Shown: positions 40,901 to 56,100, numbered from the stretch's first letter. The stretch: 64,000 nt of DNA from Heterobilharzia americana (GCA_944470555.2 OX104130.1:62377160-62441159), one strand, 5' to 3'. The notes: generated from the letters alone by a model not told the origin. Translations and numbers: made by a program.

Positions 40901-43900
40901 GTTTATGTCTAATGTCTTGTGGTACAAACTCGAAGATGTACAGGCGAAAACTAACAAGTTGATAGAAGAGGCGAGGCAGCGAAAACGGGACTTCCTTCAG
41001 GTGAACGTAGAGAAGATGGAGGTGATAAAGATACCCAACCAACAACAGCATCAACAACAAGCATCAATCACCACTTACGGAAGAAACCTAAAGGAAGTAA
41101 TCTATTTCACCTACCCAAGCAAGGGAGGATCGTGGTACCAGGTCCAAAAGACTGCAGGGAGTGCAATGGAGGCATGCTACTGAAGCCCTATGTTCCACTA
41201 GGAACCCAAGGCTAAAATAATGATAAATAATAATAATAAACCAGATGGTTGTCTAAAAGCTCTGAAAAAATTCACAAATTCACCTTCGCATTACGTATAT
41301 CAATTGGATGAGAAAGCCAGTTAAAACAGTTTATACGGTTACGCATAACATAGTGACTAATTCCGTTATATTTTAAAGATGATGGTTACGACATATTGCG
41401 AATTGACAGAAGTAGTAAAATGTGGATCGTCCACATCCAATACAGTGAGTCAAAGGTAAAGTAATCGTCACAAAACTTGACAGTGTTAGGTTCGACGCAC
41501 TGTAAGATCATGAGTGCACACAACTAAATGGCCCGAAACTAAGACGTAAAAGCTGTCCAGTGCTCAAGTCTACTGAGCTAGAACAATGAATAACGTTAAA
41601 ACCAGAATCTAGCGGTAAAACAGAATATACGTAAAGTGTATGGAAACGTTCAGTGCACTAATTACGAATAAAGGAGTTCGGAAAACTTCAAAACAGTACA
41701 TACTGATATACTACAATGTGACAGCACAATGAACTGGTAAACAACTAGGTCTTATTATAAATGGTGTACTCAAATCAAATTCAGTAGAAAATGAGATTGA
41801 CAATGAATGATTTTCACCACACTTATATTCTACTGATTCGATAAACGGCTATTACAAAGTAACCAATTTACAGTTCATATATACAATATAGTGAACATTC
41901 TCTAAACAGAATTACTCAGTGGAACTGTTTAATCCATTAAAGTGGTCACCAACAGGTTACAGACAACAGGTACATTATCCAAATAGTCTTCTGGAGGCTG
42001 ATAGTTAAGATACCGCATAACCTTCGTTTAACTTTATATGAAATATCATCAATTTCTGATTGACGGACGATACCTTGGAAAATCAAACTGGTAGCAAGAT
42101 ATCTGTCAATAATATTAACTTACCTCCTACAATGGGTATTATATACGATTGCAATACTAGTGTGAAAATCAATTTCTTGTTTAGAGCGCAACTGCTTATT
42201 AGATAGACTGAAGTGAAGATACACAATCATATCAGTAATAATATTTATGACTGCAACGTTAAGTGAATCAATTCAAAATCTGCGGCAGGATATTAACTTC
42301 TCCATGGTTCCACATAAGTGCTAACATAATGCACAACTTAAGCACATAATTTACTTTGTATTGCTTTCACAAATATAGAGAATTATAATATCAAGTCTAG
42401 TGCCTTAAGGGCTACATTATAAAATTTTATCAACAATATTCTGTCATTAGCAAGTGACTGAAGTAAAATGAAGATGAATAAGAACAATATCTAGGATATA
42501 CACAACTTCATGAATTTCATCAATGCAGTCAATAAAAGTGAGTACATGTCAATTTCCTTATAAACTTAGAACTGATTTCTTTTGTAATGACAGACGCATT
42601 CGGCAAAGTCATATACTATCGACTGTTATCTTATCAAAAGTGGAGGATTTGAGAATTAAATTAAATCCATTTAAGAAACTAAGTTAAGAATTCAAACGAC
42701 GTACTAGATGGTTAAAAAAATCTTTCATGTTTGATTTAATACTAGATACGTAAAGCATTACCAATTCTTTGATTAATTTATCGATATTAGCACCAATCGA
42801 ATGGCATAACTGATAAGAAAATGTCGGAAGATTGTTTTCACGAAGTTAACAAACTGTACTACTTTGACAACGGTGTTCAGAAACTGAAGCCATGAAGAAA
42901 AATCAACTGGGAATTTACTTTCTTCGCTAATATATGGGAGAACTACAATTCTTTTCCTGTAAAGGAGTAAAACTATATAGGTTTAGCGGATTCCAAAATT
43001 AACGACTGATTCCCATTCATTCATAACTCACCGACAAAATTTCAGGATTTGGACAAATATCACCAGGTCGTAGAGGATACTGACGTAAAGTAGTAGTTCC
43101 ATTAAAATATCTGTTTTCAAGACATGACTTTCGAGTACGGCAGTCACCTGCCTTTTTCAAACTATGACTGCCAAAATCATAAACAGGCAGGTTTTCATGA
43201 GAAGGGACACACCAAGTGCAACCAAATCGAGCAGGTAAAAGCAAACATTCATCACAATATTCAGCTAACCATTCGCAGGCGTAAACTTCAGCTGAAAGTA
43301 AAACAAAAACAACAGTTGATAAGGCGATCATGACATCCATTGAATAATGACAACATAACAGCTACGTAAAGAAACAAATCAATACGCATGACCATTCTTA
43401 ATTAGTGGAGCAATTTGCCAGGTTAACTCGATAACGAACCAGACTATAATCCACTAAATAGTAGACTCGTCCTATGTGCTCGTTCAGGGTGCGGGTTCTA
43501 TTGATTCTTTGTGGAGTGGTGTGCTCGTGTTCCGGCAGGTACGGTACCAGTTCTTAATTCTAACAGGTACAAGCAGCACACTTAATTGCCATAAAACTGA
43601 CTAATAACAGATATATGATACCCTAAGATATCCAGGGCAACATGTGTACTACAATGACAGTAACAGGAGGCCTAGAAACCTAACCTAAAAGGGTTAAGCA
43701 AATCTTTTCATCACTTTCATGACTGGGATCGAGGTTTGCAACCGTTCCCCATGAACAACGAATTCCTGGTAAGTGGAAGCCATAAGACTGCACTGATTAC
43801 GTCCCTGCCCTTTATGCACACCTTCCGTCGCTACTACCAATTGAATGGTTTATTTAAGCCGTTGGACTGGTATCGTTGAAATGGTTCTGCCGCTTGACTA

Positions 43901-46900
43901 ACGCCGAGGAGACCACCAAATTCGACTATTCAGAAGCAAAAGTAGTAACAAGGTTTCCGTAAGTGAACCTGCGGGAGGATTATTACCATATATCCCCCTA
44001 TATACAAACCAATCTGAGATGGCTGGGGTACTTACCTATGCGAAATCTATGGGTTGCAGGTCTATCCTCATGCTGATGATAAAAAAATACGGTATGCTAA
44101 AATCCTTATATCAAGGAGGATAATATTAGTTTACACAGTAAGCGAGATTATCACAATTACAGACACATTAGGTATTTAAGTGTCGAACAACAGTGGACAT
44201 CACCTACTTCTTAAAGAGTCTTAATCCGAAAACGAACACGAATGCACAAATGTATGAGGGGAATATAGAATATATTAACTATAAGTTTATCAATCGATCA
44301 TATATTTCATACAATTTATCGATCAATCAGTGAAAAGTAATCAAGGTAAACAACTCACCATGAATTTGATCTTCATTAACCATACGGTGACCCTTACTGT
44401 CACGGTCATTTGACCCATGCCAATAAAGATCCAAACCACAATTTACAGCAGCACCACGAGAATCTGAGATTAGACTGTTAGGTGAACGGGTATTAAATTT
44501 TGCTGTCAAATTGATCTAACCCATATGTAAAGATGAAAATTAAAACAAACGATGAAACAGTCTTAGTTTCATAATTGAGAAATAATGCGGTGAATAGATA
44601 TCAAATGTAAAGTAATATTTGAAACAAACAGTGCATGTACCAGTTAGTGGGATTCTAAACAGAAAAATAGATTCTTACGTTCCCTTTGAGATTAAGTTGC
44701 ACTATTTTGTTGACTTATACGCAACAATGGGAGTAACCTTATATCAAAGTAAAATGATTTGATATTAATATCAGTATCAACAGCTTCATATATTACAATG
44801 GTAACGGTTGAATAGGCAAAATAAAGCATCAATGTCAGTGAAATTGGATCGGTTCTCATCCCCATTTTGTATTAATCTATCGACAATAACAGTAGCAGCA
44901 TTTTTAAATGGCTCTCCTCATATGAAATAAACAGAAGTCGCCTGGATTTAATTTATCGGATTCCTTACATTTACCAGGGGATAACTATTAATCAATTAAT
45001 TAAATGATAATGAAAAATAAATCCTGAAAATAACTCCCAGCTTTTTTAACCATTGTCAAAAATATACATGATGAATAACACGAAAAGAAATGCTTCATTT
45101 GTATGGATAGATTTGACTTGTAACAACATCTAGTACAGTAATAAAAAGGCCACTAATCGAAATCTAGGCAAATAAAACACTTAAATCTATATACTTTTGT
45201 GATATGCTAAACGTCAGTCATTTCTGTTGAGACTAAATCATGCAAAATGTGTGGAAATTTTACAAATAGATAACTTTAAAAATGAAATTTTTCAAATTAC
45301 CATTTCTATGTGACAGAACACTGTTGAGTCAGATGCATTGTAAGAACCGCGAACATACTGGTTTGTACAGTTTTCTGAGCAACTAAATCCAACAACCTGC
45401 TGCTTCGATAGAGAAATACAAGTAAAACAGATAGCGTAAATATGATGTACCTGAAGAGTTCCAATCAGTGTAGTGTAAAGCATCTGACAAATTTAAATGT
45501 AATTAAACATGAAACATGACTTAGTACCGTTGAGTATGCCCATAATAGCCTTGAAAATAGTCATAAGTGAAGCTCAATGAATAGATAGACAGACAGATAG
45601 TGCCAACATAGAACCTCACAGACAAGTGAATCGTTTCAAGTTGCTACATATCACAATTGTATACCAAAGTACAGGTGGATAGAATAAGAGTGATACCAAA
45701 GTGAAACATTTCTGTGAGAGAATAAACAATTTGAAGATAAAGGTTTGTGTTAACATTCAAGCTTTAAAAGACGTCAAAAAGTGAGTGCATCTGCGCCACT
45801 GTCACCAACCTAATCCTCGTCGAGGTAGGCGGTGGGTCTAACGCACAGTACAAATCCAAGCCACCTCATCCGATGAAAGTTCACAACTTCCTCAGTGGAC
45901 TTCCCTGTTTCGCATAGAACCCTACGCCTGACCTGAAGATTACTCACACGGTGATTCCGAGCAACGCTACCAAGACAATTACGATTGAAACCCTGTAACT
46001 ACTGCATGTCTTCCACTTTCAACGGTCATCTCTCGCAGACATATAACGAGACAGAACGAACTGCAGAGCCGTATACTTATCGTTCCATCGATAGCCAGAT
46101 ATATCAAGAAGCTCGATAACTCTCACCAGAAAGAACAAAAAACACTGTTCAATATGTCCAAAACCCAATGTACACTTTTAGAGCAAAAAGTATATTCTTT
46201 AAAACCATTAATATTTACTGTTATTTGTCCCTTGTGTTCCTAATGGAATATAAAGCTTCAGTAGCACGTCTCCAGTGCACTCTATTCCCTGCAAACTTTT
46301 GAACCTGGCTCTACAACAGCCCAGAGCATTTCATTTCTTCCTCACATAATCTCCTCCATGTCACCCTCACCTCGGACAACCAACTCGTCACTTCCCATCT
46401 GGGTTCCAATCGAGCGACTGGCCTGGAGCTTGATGTCCCCAGTCGGCCTTCTCAGTGTATGCCCAATCCAATCCTTCTCCACTTCCTTCCAGTGCATATT
46501 TGTTGGGTGGTAGGTTCTTGGTTGGTTCGTCGCCAGGCCAGAGTTCCTTCTTGCTTATTCTTACTACTCTGACCATCTGATCTTCAGTAGCGAGCGTAGA
46601 CAGTTGTTGATGAATGTCTGTAGCTTGTTGGGAATGCGTTTTGTAGCGTGCCAAGTCTCTCAACCATCACATAGAAGCACTGACTTGACATTGGTGTTGA
46701 AAATCCGGATGTTGTTCACGCTTTAAGCTGAGTGCAGAAGATCTCCACACTGGTTTCAGGCTAGTGAACACCTGTCTTGCTGTCTTTCCGATCCTGGCTG
46801 GCTTTGACGTCCTCATCTGTGCCGCCGCCTGTAGTTGAAACGGTGCTGCCTAGATAGGTGAAAGAGACAACTTCCTTTAAGTTTCTCCTATTGATGGTGG

Positions 46901-49900
46901 TTGCTGCTTGTTGCTGCTGCTGCTGCTGTTGGTTGGGTATCTTCATCACCTCTGTCTTCTCTACGTTCACTTGAATGGTGTCCCGTTTTCGCTGCCTCGC
47001 CTCTTCTGTCAACTTGTTGGATTTTGCCTGTAGATCTTCAAGTTTGTGCTACAAGGCATTAGACACAAGTCATCTTTGGCGAAATCCAGATCTTCTAGGC
47101 TCTTTTCATCGGTCCAGTCAGCGTATCCTCTTCTTCTCGCTCCTCACTGTTGTCTAGTGCATGATCCAGTCCACCACAATCAGGAAGATCATCGGTGGTA
47201 GTAGACAGCCTTCACAACCATATGTTATGATTATAAATCAAATAAACAAATTAGGTATGCGGCTAAAGTGGACGAAACAGATAAAGGTCAAACAAAGAGT
47301 TCAGTTGCAAATAAATGAAAAACGCAATTATCAAGAATGAAGCTTTATGAATGTACCATAATGAAATAATGCGTATGATACTGATATTTCAAATCAAATG
47401 GAATTTCAGACATAACAATAAGATAAATAATGCCTTAACTTCTAAGTGCCAAGATGAAATTGGAAACGGATGATAAGCATGCAAATCATTCACAAATTTC
47501 AAGGTCCACGTCCACAATACACCTGAGAATTTGTTCAAATGCTTAGCTGTATGTAAATTAGATAGCCAGATTAGGTCGATTTGAACGATTCGAGTCCTGT
47601 GTAAGCTAACCTAGTCCGACTACACGGTTGACTAGACGAGTAGTGTTTAGGCCACTCTGATTTACTAACTGGTCAGACATATGTATCAAGGTAATTGGTT
47701 CCTCATTATATGTTCCGTTCAGTAGTAGCATAAAACCTCTGTAACTTAGAAGGACCATTTATACCCTTAACTTTTATGCAATGAAAAACATATGACTGGA
47801 ATCTTTGTGTTACTCTGCTAAAAAAATCACATCAGCTGCTAAAAGTTAGGAAACATTATTCTATAAAAACACACTTCAAAGCCCTTCTTGATGAAAGTTA
47901 GTGGCCGTTTAATAAAAACTTATCTTTCAACTTTTTATCACTTATTAATCTCACCTTTCAAATAACTAGTAAATTATATGTAGATTAGAGATCACTGATG
48001 GTCGATTTATAACTAACTCTAGATCGTCTAACTTGAAAATTATTACTAATGACGCGGCCTAAACCAAAAGATCGAACCAGTCAATCAAGAAAACAATTTA
48101 CACCCCAGTAAGATGAATGTAAGGGCGACCTCAGTCTTTGCAAGAACTGGTGCGAAATCACTCTCCTGTCCACCCAAAACGAAATATTAAGCCGCATCAT
48201 CCTGGAGAGACTAAAGGATGCACTGGATTCAAAACTACGACCCAAACAGGCAGGCTGGCTGGCATCAGGAAGTACAAACCATGTGCCGACCAAATTGCAA
48301 AGCTACACTAAGCATCATCATAGAACAAAGTATAGAGTGGCAGTCAACTCTCTACCTCAACTTCATCGACTTTGAAAAGGCCTTTGACAGCGTCAACCGA
48401 GAAGTAATTTGGCAGGCAGCTGCTTTAACACTACGGAATGCAACAAAACTTTATCAATCTCATTCAACAACTATATGAAGACGCCACATGCTAAGTAATT
48501 CACAATGGGAAGCTCAGTGATGCTGGACTGGATCATGCACTAGACAACAGTGAGGAGCGAGAAGAAGAGGATACGCTGACTGGACCGATGAAAAGAGCCT
48601 AGAAGATCTGGATTTCGCCAAAGATGACTTGTGTCTAATGCCTTGTAGCACAAACTTGAAGATCTACAGGCAAAATCCAACAAGTTGACAGAAGAGGCGA
48701 GGCAGCGAAAACGGGACACCATTCAAGTGAACGTAGAGAAGACAGAGGTGATGAAGATACCCAACCAACAGCAGCAGCAGCAGCAACAAGCAGCAACCAC
48801 CATCAATAGGAGAAACTTAAAGGAAGTTGTCTCTTTCACCTATCTAGGCAGCACCGTTTCAACTACAGGCGGCGGCACAGACGAGGACGTCAAAGCCAGC
48901 CAGGATCGGAAAGACAGCAAGACAGGTGTTCACTAGCCTGAAACCAGTGTGGAGATCTTCTGCACTCAGCTTAAAGCGTGAACAACATCCGGATTTTCAA
49001 CACCAATGTCAAGTCAGTGCTTCTATGTGATGGTTGAGAGACTTGGCGCGTTACGAAAGGCATTCCCAACAAGCTACAGACATTCATCAACAACTGTCTA
49101 CGCTCGCTACTGAAGATCAGATGGTCAGAGTAGTAAGAATAAGCAAGAAGGAACTCTGGCCTGGCGACGAACCAACCAAGAACCTACCACCCAACAAATA
49201 TGCACTGGAAGGAAGTGGAGAAGGATTGGATTGGGCATACACTGAGAAGGCCGACTGGGGACATCAAGCTCCAGGCCAGTCGCTCGATTGGAACCCAGAT
49301 GGGAAGTGACGAGTTGGTTGTCCGAGGTGAGGGTGACATGGAGGAGATTATGTGAGGAAGAAATGAAATGCTCTGGGCTGTTGTAGAGCCAGGTTCAAAA
49401 GTTTGCAGGGAATAGAGTGCACTGGAGACGTGCTACTGAAGCTTTATATTCCATTAGGAACACAAGGGACAAATAATAATAATAAGATGAACGTTATAAA
49501 AAATCAATCACACAAGAAGTGATGAAGACAGTTCGTCAAGTTAAAGCCGAAGGAATTACAAGCACCTAAATTCTGAAGTCTATGATGAAAACATTTTTTG
49601 CTTGACTACCACTTTCAGTTTCGATAGGCCACCAACAACAGTAAAGTATTTAAATAATTAACATGATGTTGCAAAAGGCAAGTGGACGAAATTCCGACTA
49701 TGCATTCGAGTTTATAAAATTATATAACACAGTGGATGTTTATAAATGATTTGTAAAGTTGATAATGCAATTTGTAAGGTGAATGTTTTTAGTAAATGAT
49801 TACAAATTCCATCCTCCGGTATAGACGTTGTAGTCAATGACACATACAGACATTTTAGTGATTTACGTGAAACCTCCCTTCGTTATGAAGACCGATAACA

Positions 49901-52900
49901 ATATCCGGTCTCTCATAGTCAAGTAGGTGGAATAGAATCCATATCCAGTAATTCATTTTCCCTAATCGTTGTTCTACACAATTATGCTTCATAAGTTGAT
50001 ATATGCGCATTAAAGATTTCTTTATTATCACTAAATAACAGTCATAAACACAAGTGAGAGTTAAGATTTGTACATAGATATTAGAAACAAAAAATAATGT
50101 TCATACCTGAACATTTAACACATGGAAACGAATGACAAGAGGTGAACCACTAGTTAGTGTAATCGGTTGAGATGAGCCTTTGAATCTGGGACAGTCTTCA
50201 GCCTGTTAAAAATACAAAAACATTATAATATCGAAATATAAACAGGGAAATACAAGTATCTAAAGAGGCCTGCTTGAACTTTGGACTACCAAAATTATCC
50301 ACTGAACATATTTCATCAAATTCTTTTCTTTCAATTTGCTTTAGTGATTTAAATATGTTTTTTGAATGCATCATACACCCTTAGACATGTTTAAACTGTT
50401 TTCAACTCTACATTTTTCGGGTCAGTAACAAAGAAGAGAGAAAATATTACGTTATATGGAAGTGAACTTTTCAGGGCAAAAAAGAACATCATATTTCTAC
50501 CTTGAGTTGCAGATTTCTGTTCCAGGTGAATGAACCACCACCACCACCACCACCAAACTTACGCTTACATTTCTATCGATTCTTCATTATAGACTGAACC
50601 CCCATCTAAAACTAGCTGGCTATTTCTTATTATTTCCTTGAGTAATGTTATTAATAACATCAATCAGACGCAAATAGCTATTTCGTTTGAAAGTATTGTT
50701 CTGAGAGTGAATTTGTTGAAAAATTATATGTTGAGAATTTCACATTGTCATATATATGGTTTGGAATCAAGCGATTAGTGTTATTATTATCATCAAACAA
50801 TCGAAATGCAACGATACTAATGATAAAAAATATTCCAAACTTCAGGAATAAATCGTTGCTCTACAAGAAAGAGACTTAGTCAACTCTATAAAAGTGTACC
50901 AACTAATCCACTTGTCTCGACTTAACAAGATCAAAAGATATGAAAACTAGGAAAGTTAACATCATCGTGGTTTCTCTTATATTGTTTTAGTTGACGAACC
51001 TAAATACATGATGTATCCGAAAAATCCTCACTAAGTATCATATAATCCACCCTTTTGAATTCCTACAGTGGTTTTGTTTGAATTTTTTTACCCTCTAAAT
51101 GAATATTTAAAACTTATGTCGATCAAATTCAGTTACATAATGACAACATATACACAAACGTTTTCAAGATACCATAAAAAATAATCGTTTTTGCGTTCAC
51201 CTTCTAAAAGCACAACAAGAATTGAGTGTGATTATTCATATTATGTATGAAACTTGTTGTGTGGCATAAATACCATAAACTTTATTTTGATTCAGTCCAA
51301 ATGTAAAGACTATGAGTTTAAGCTTAAATAATACTGATAACTAGCAATTTGAATATTGGGATAAGCAAGTAATCGTGAATAACTTTAGAGATAAAAGTAA
51401 TGCAAAACGATTTACAAATCAACGCTTACACGACCAGCAGGAATAATTCCAAAAGGAGAATTTATTTGTTCATAAGATTTGGAGTTAGTAGTATGTGTAG
51501 AATCTTTACATACAGTGTCCATCACCTCTCCATCCCAAAATAATGTTGAAGAACCTGAAACACACCGATCTTCAAATATACACCAAACACATACAAATCG
51601 GCTTCCTGTACATGATTGACAATCTCTAAGCTGAGAACAATCATAAATGGAGAATATTGTAGGCGCAAGTGCACCGATAATTTCATTATTAGGATCAATC
51701 ATGCTCACTTTTTCTAACCATAGTATAATTGGTAACGAAGCTATAAACATATATATGTGAAAAGAAAGTCAACAAGAAAAATGGGCGTAGATTAAATAAA
51801 TTTGAAAGAACAAAATACGGTTAAATAATAAACTAAACGATAATAATCATATCGGAGTTGGTTCACTCTTTTCAAATGACCTTAACTTGTGACAAACCTC
51901 CTGTGAACTTGATTTTTAACTAGTAACAATTTAATTGGAAAGTGTTCAAGTTTCAAAATACGGCTAGTCATTTAGTAGGAACAACAAAATCAAAGTATTC
52001 GAAATGTTTTCATTTTTGGCTCTATTTACTTGGTGCTAATTAGTCTATTGTCGCTATTGCGTAAATAGTATTGTACATTCAAGTGTAATCCTTTTTAAGT
52101 GGAATGATTGTTTAGTTATGAAAAAGCTGTGTAAAAATAACGTGAAGTGGTTGAGTGTGTCGACCACTTCACTTACCTGGGAAGTAGGATCACACCTGCT
52201 CTGGTGGCTTAGTGGCCGATGAGATCTTCGCAAGCATGCAAAAGGCTCGGTTGGCTTTCGCCAACTTACACCACCTATGACACCGCCGTGATATCCGCTT
52301 GCCTACTAAGGGTCGCGTGTACTGCACACCAGTCCGCCCTGTTCTACTCTATGGCTGTGAAACATGCCCATTGAAGGTGGAAGATATGAGAAGGCTTCAA
52401 GTGTTTGACCACCGTTGCCTGCCTTCGTAGTATAGGACGTATTCCGTGGTGTCACCACATGAGTAATGCAGACGTCAGGAGTAGAGTTTTAGGGAGAAGA
52501 GGTAAGTCAGTTGACGAGGTTATGAACCTTCATCGACTGAGATGGTTGGGACACGTACTACGTATGCCTAGTAGCCGATTGCCTCACCACACAATCTAGG
52601 CTGAAGTAGGCCCAGGCTGGAAAAAAGGCCAGAGGTGGCCAGACTAAAACATGGCACCAATGTTTCAAGTCTCTGACTGTTGATTTAAGCCATGTAGGGC
52701 AGTGCAGACTAGGTGGTTGGAGTCCGCGGGACAAGAGGAACCAGTGGTTGGAAACTCTAGGGGATATGACTCAGAACCGATGTCAGTGGCGCAGATGTAT
52801 ACACACATTATCCTCATCTCAACGACGCTATATCGAATCTCACCATTTTGTCGTTCTTTCTTTCTTTCTTCTTATACTTTATATTTCTTTTGACTGCGTT

Positions 52901-53143
52901 CTCTTATCTTCTTCCTCCGCCTCATTACCTTTCTACTTGATGTACTGATATGAGGTGTGGCAACCCGGACCATTACGCACTAATGCCTGGTCCCACATTG
53001 ATAATGATTGTATTAAATAACAGGCGCTCAGATTACAGATATAATGTGATGTGCTTATACACATTCATGAATGATGAAACAATAACCTTCAAACGCCATC
53101 CTCGATAGTTGGTCAATTCATCAGAAATAGAAATGCTAACGAG

Positions 53144-53197
<54 letters not shown>

Positions 53198-56100
53198 GGC
53201 CGCGTCTTATCCACGACATTCTTAATTGGTTTCGGTTTATCAACCAATTTGGTGTTTACATGTAAAACTTTTTCTCCAAACATTGAATTGTGTTGATAGG
53301 TCTTAAAGCATTCAAGGAAATCCCAGCTTTTTTTTAAGGGATCTGGGATTTATTACACATTTTTACATTATTTCTACTTATGTCCACAAACAAACATTTC
53401 AGATAAAACTTTAAACTCAATGATTCAAGGATCCAGTTTTACATTGTTGGTTGATAATTTTAGTGTGGTTCTAGTTAGATATACTAACAATGACGTGTGC
53501 AGAGATAAACAACAAAAAAACATTATTACATCAAAGGATAATGATGTAGATACTGCCTATTGTCTTTCACATGAACTGCCCTTTATATAATATAGTATGA
53601 GTCATTGACTAAGTATTCAATGTAAGGCGCTGGTAACAATTTGATGCTTTGTAGTGGAACTGTTTGATGGAATCTCACAAAAGATGCTAAACAAATACAA
53701 ACAAATCATTTCTAAAAATTTACTGGAAGATCAGAACCAGTACAAAGGTACACAGAGATTTGGCCCTTATAAAATACGTTAACTTAACAGGAAACAAAGT
53801 AGCGTAGAACTTCGAACAGCTTAAGTTACCTTCACCATCCTTGAGAAGAGGTAGTTGTGAAGGTGCCGGTGACAAACAGTGTGCTTCCACAGGTTTTCCA
53901 GAATTATAGGATAACTTGGCAGCAGTTCTTGCTATAAGTGGTGTACGTGTGACACCAACTAAAATTTTATTAAAATCAAAACTTGAAATCGTTCCAGAAA
54001 CCAATGGTTCAAGTTGATGAAATGATGGTGGCGCTTCTCGAAAACTACAAAACAACGGAGTACCAATAGTACTACCACCACCACTTCTTAAGGGATGATA
54101 CAAATCACCGAAATAATGCATTTGATGAGGCTGTTTTTTAAAGAAAAGTGCATCCGGAAAATTGGAATTCGGGAGATTGTCTTGAAGTAATTTATCCAAA
54201 CTTAAAATGATATTTTGTTGATGGTAATAACTGTCATCATTGAATTCGACATCTTTGTTGGTTTCCACGACGTTTTTACTCACTTGTATGCCAGGAGGAC
54301 TGACCTGCATGATTATTGGACACCTTCAATTAAATTTTTAAAAGTAAACAGTAAACTAATGAGAACACTTGGAACTAATAGTTGTTTACAAACGGTGTTG
54401 TAAGTGCATTGATTCAAGTTACCAAGATGAATATTAAGTAAAGTTACAATGAACTTCTAGTAGAATTACTACTCCACATCAATAAGAGATGGAAGCTTAT
54501 ATATAATTGATGGACAGTGGCTAGCATTGGGATCCACGACGAGCGTTTCGTCCAATTTGGGACTCGTCAGCCAGATGTACCTGCTTCCCAGTGAGATGTT
54601 GTTCCTACTTAGGACTCGACCTCGGGCCTGATCGCTTCAAACCCCAGAGCGCTATGCACTAGACCACCGGGTCACAAGTCACCGAGTCAATTATGTTTAA
54701 TTCAAATACTGGCAGTATCGAGGCATCCGTGCAGAAACCCATATGAGAACAGACACTGATCAGTTCGGTCCACTCAACGACGGATAATACAAACAACAGC
54801 AATAAAACTACACACGTCACACTAGAAGTGGCTATCGGGACTCGATGGTCTAGTGGATAACGCTCTGGCGTCTGAAGTGATCGATCCCAACTTTGAGTCC
54901 TAGTGGGAACAACATCGCTTGTTTGGAAGCAGGCATATCCGGCTGATGAGTCCTAAATAGGACGAAACATGCATCCTTGATTCCACTGCTAGCCACTATG
55001 CATCAATTATATACAATCCAAACACTGACAGTATCGAAGCATCCGAGCACGAGCCCATATGCCCAAAGAGACCGTTCAATTCGGTCCATTCCTAGCGACG
55101 GGATAATACAAGCAATATTAGGAATAGTAAGGCTGGATATAAACTAATTAGATGTTAATTAAATGAGATACCTTAAATCTAAGTAACTGTATACTTCCAT
55201 AAGCCGGAAACTGAAAGGAAAGAGGAACCTGAATGAAGATAACAACAATAAGCTAAAGACTGAAACCTGTTAAAACAAACGGAATTATTTTTAAAACAAC
55301 TCTGAGGAATAACTCCTTACAACTAAACTTGAACTGAAGCAATGCCTCTCTTACAGAACCGAAAGTTTTGAAGATATGTCATAAATTAGTACAAAACACT
55401 ACCTAGATGAGTAACTATTTTACCTTCAACAGTATTATATGTAATCTAAATGAGTGTATTTTAAAGGAATAATAATAATTATTCATTTATTGTATACATA
55501 ACCGCAACGGAATGATCACTGAAACTGATATATGGAGTGTACAATCATTTGCTTTAGGCATAAATGGGAAATTCCTCAGAAGAGTAAAATAAATCTACTA
55601 AAAATGGAGTTTTAGTACCCACACCAATAGTTTCCATGAGTAAATCAACAAAAAACGTGCACAAAGTGCATACGATCTACTTTAGATAATGAGCCTGGAT
55701 TGAATCCCTTAGAATCTCTTAAAATAATTCTATAAAACTGACTAAAAAATAATTTACTATACACAAAACTAACACAATCAAATTAGTTGCGCGAACACAG
55801 AAAACTGGTGTAGATAAAACTAGACTAAGCGTATATGACTCACTTATTAGTTGAAATATTGTAGTGTAACCAAACAATTGGATGTGAGCTAGAAAATTCG
55901 TTACCAGAATATCCGTTAAAAGATCGTTTCTTGTCTGGACCATGAGACATACTGCTAAAATGTTCTACTGATGGACACTGATGAAACAATAAGCAACGAC
56001 CTTCTGCTACACACCAACCACAATACGGATCATGAGCTTTTAAACACGACTCACATGTTAAATATGCAGAACAGTTAAATAATTCAACGCGAAAAACCTG

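Larger units (their letters stand above)
54490..55115. mobile_element. Composite of hammerhead SINE units: minus unit, plus tail, plus unit
   Basis: Minus unit at 54,490 to 54,690 (ribozyme, then the head reading GGTGGTCTAGTGCATAGCGC on the minus strand). Plus tail at 54,695 to 54,795 (CAGTATCGAGGCATCC, GGTCCACTCAACGACGG). Plus unit at 54,836 to 55,115 with a tRNA-like head (GACTCGATGGTCTAGTGGAT), B-box region, ribozyme and tail. It lies in the intron upstream of plexin exon 5. Confidence 0.82.

Noticed and set aside
53147..53195. AT repeat as a promoter or origin element
   Set aside because: A simple microsatellite next to an old LINE; nothing else supports function.
54839..54905. tRNA gene
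   Set aside because: It has A and B box-like blocks but no cloverleaf, and it continues directly into a hammerhead SINE, so it is the SINE promoter head.
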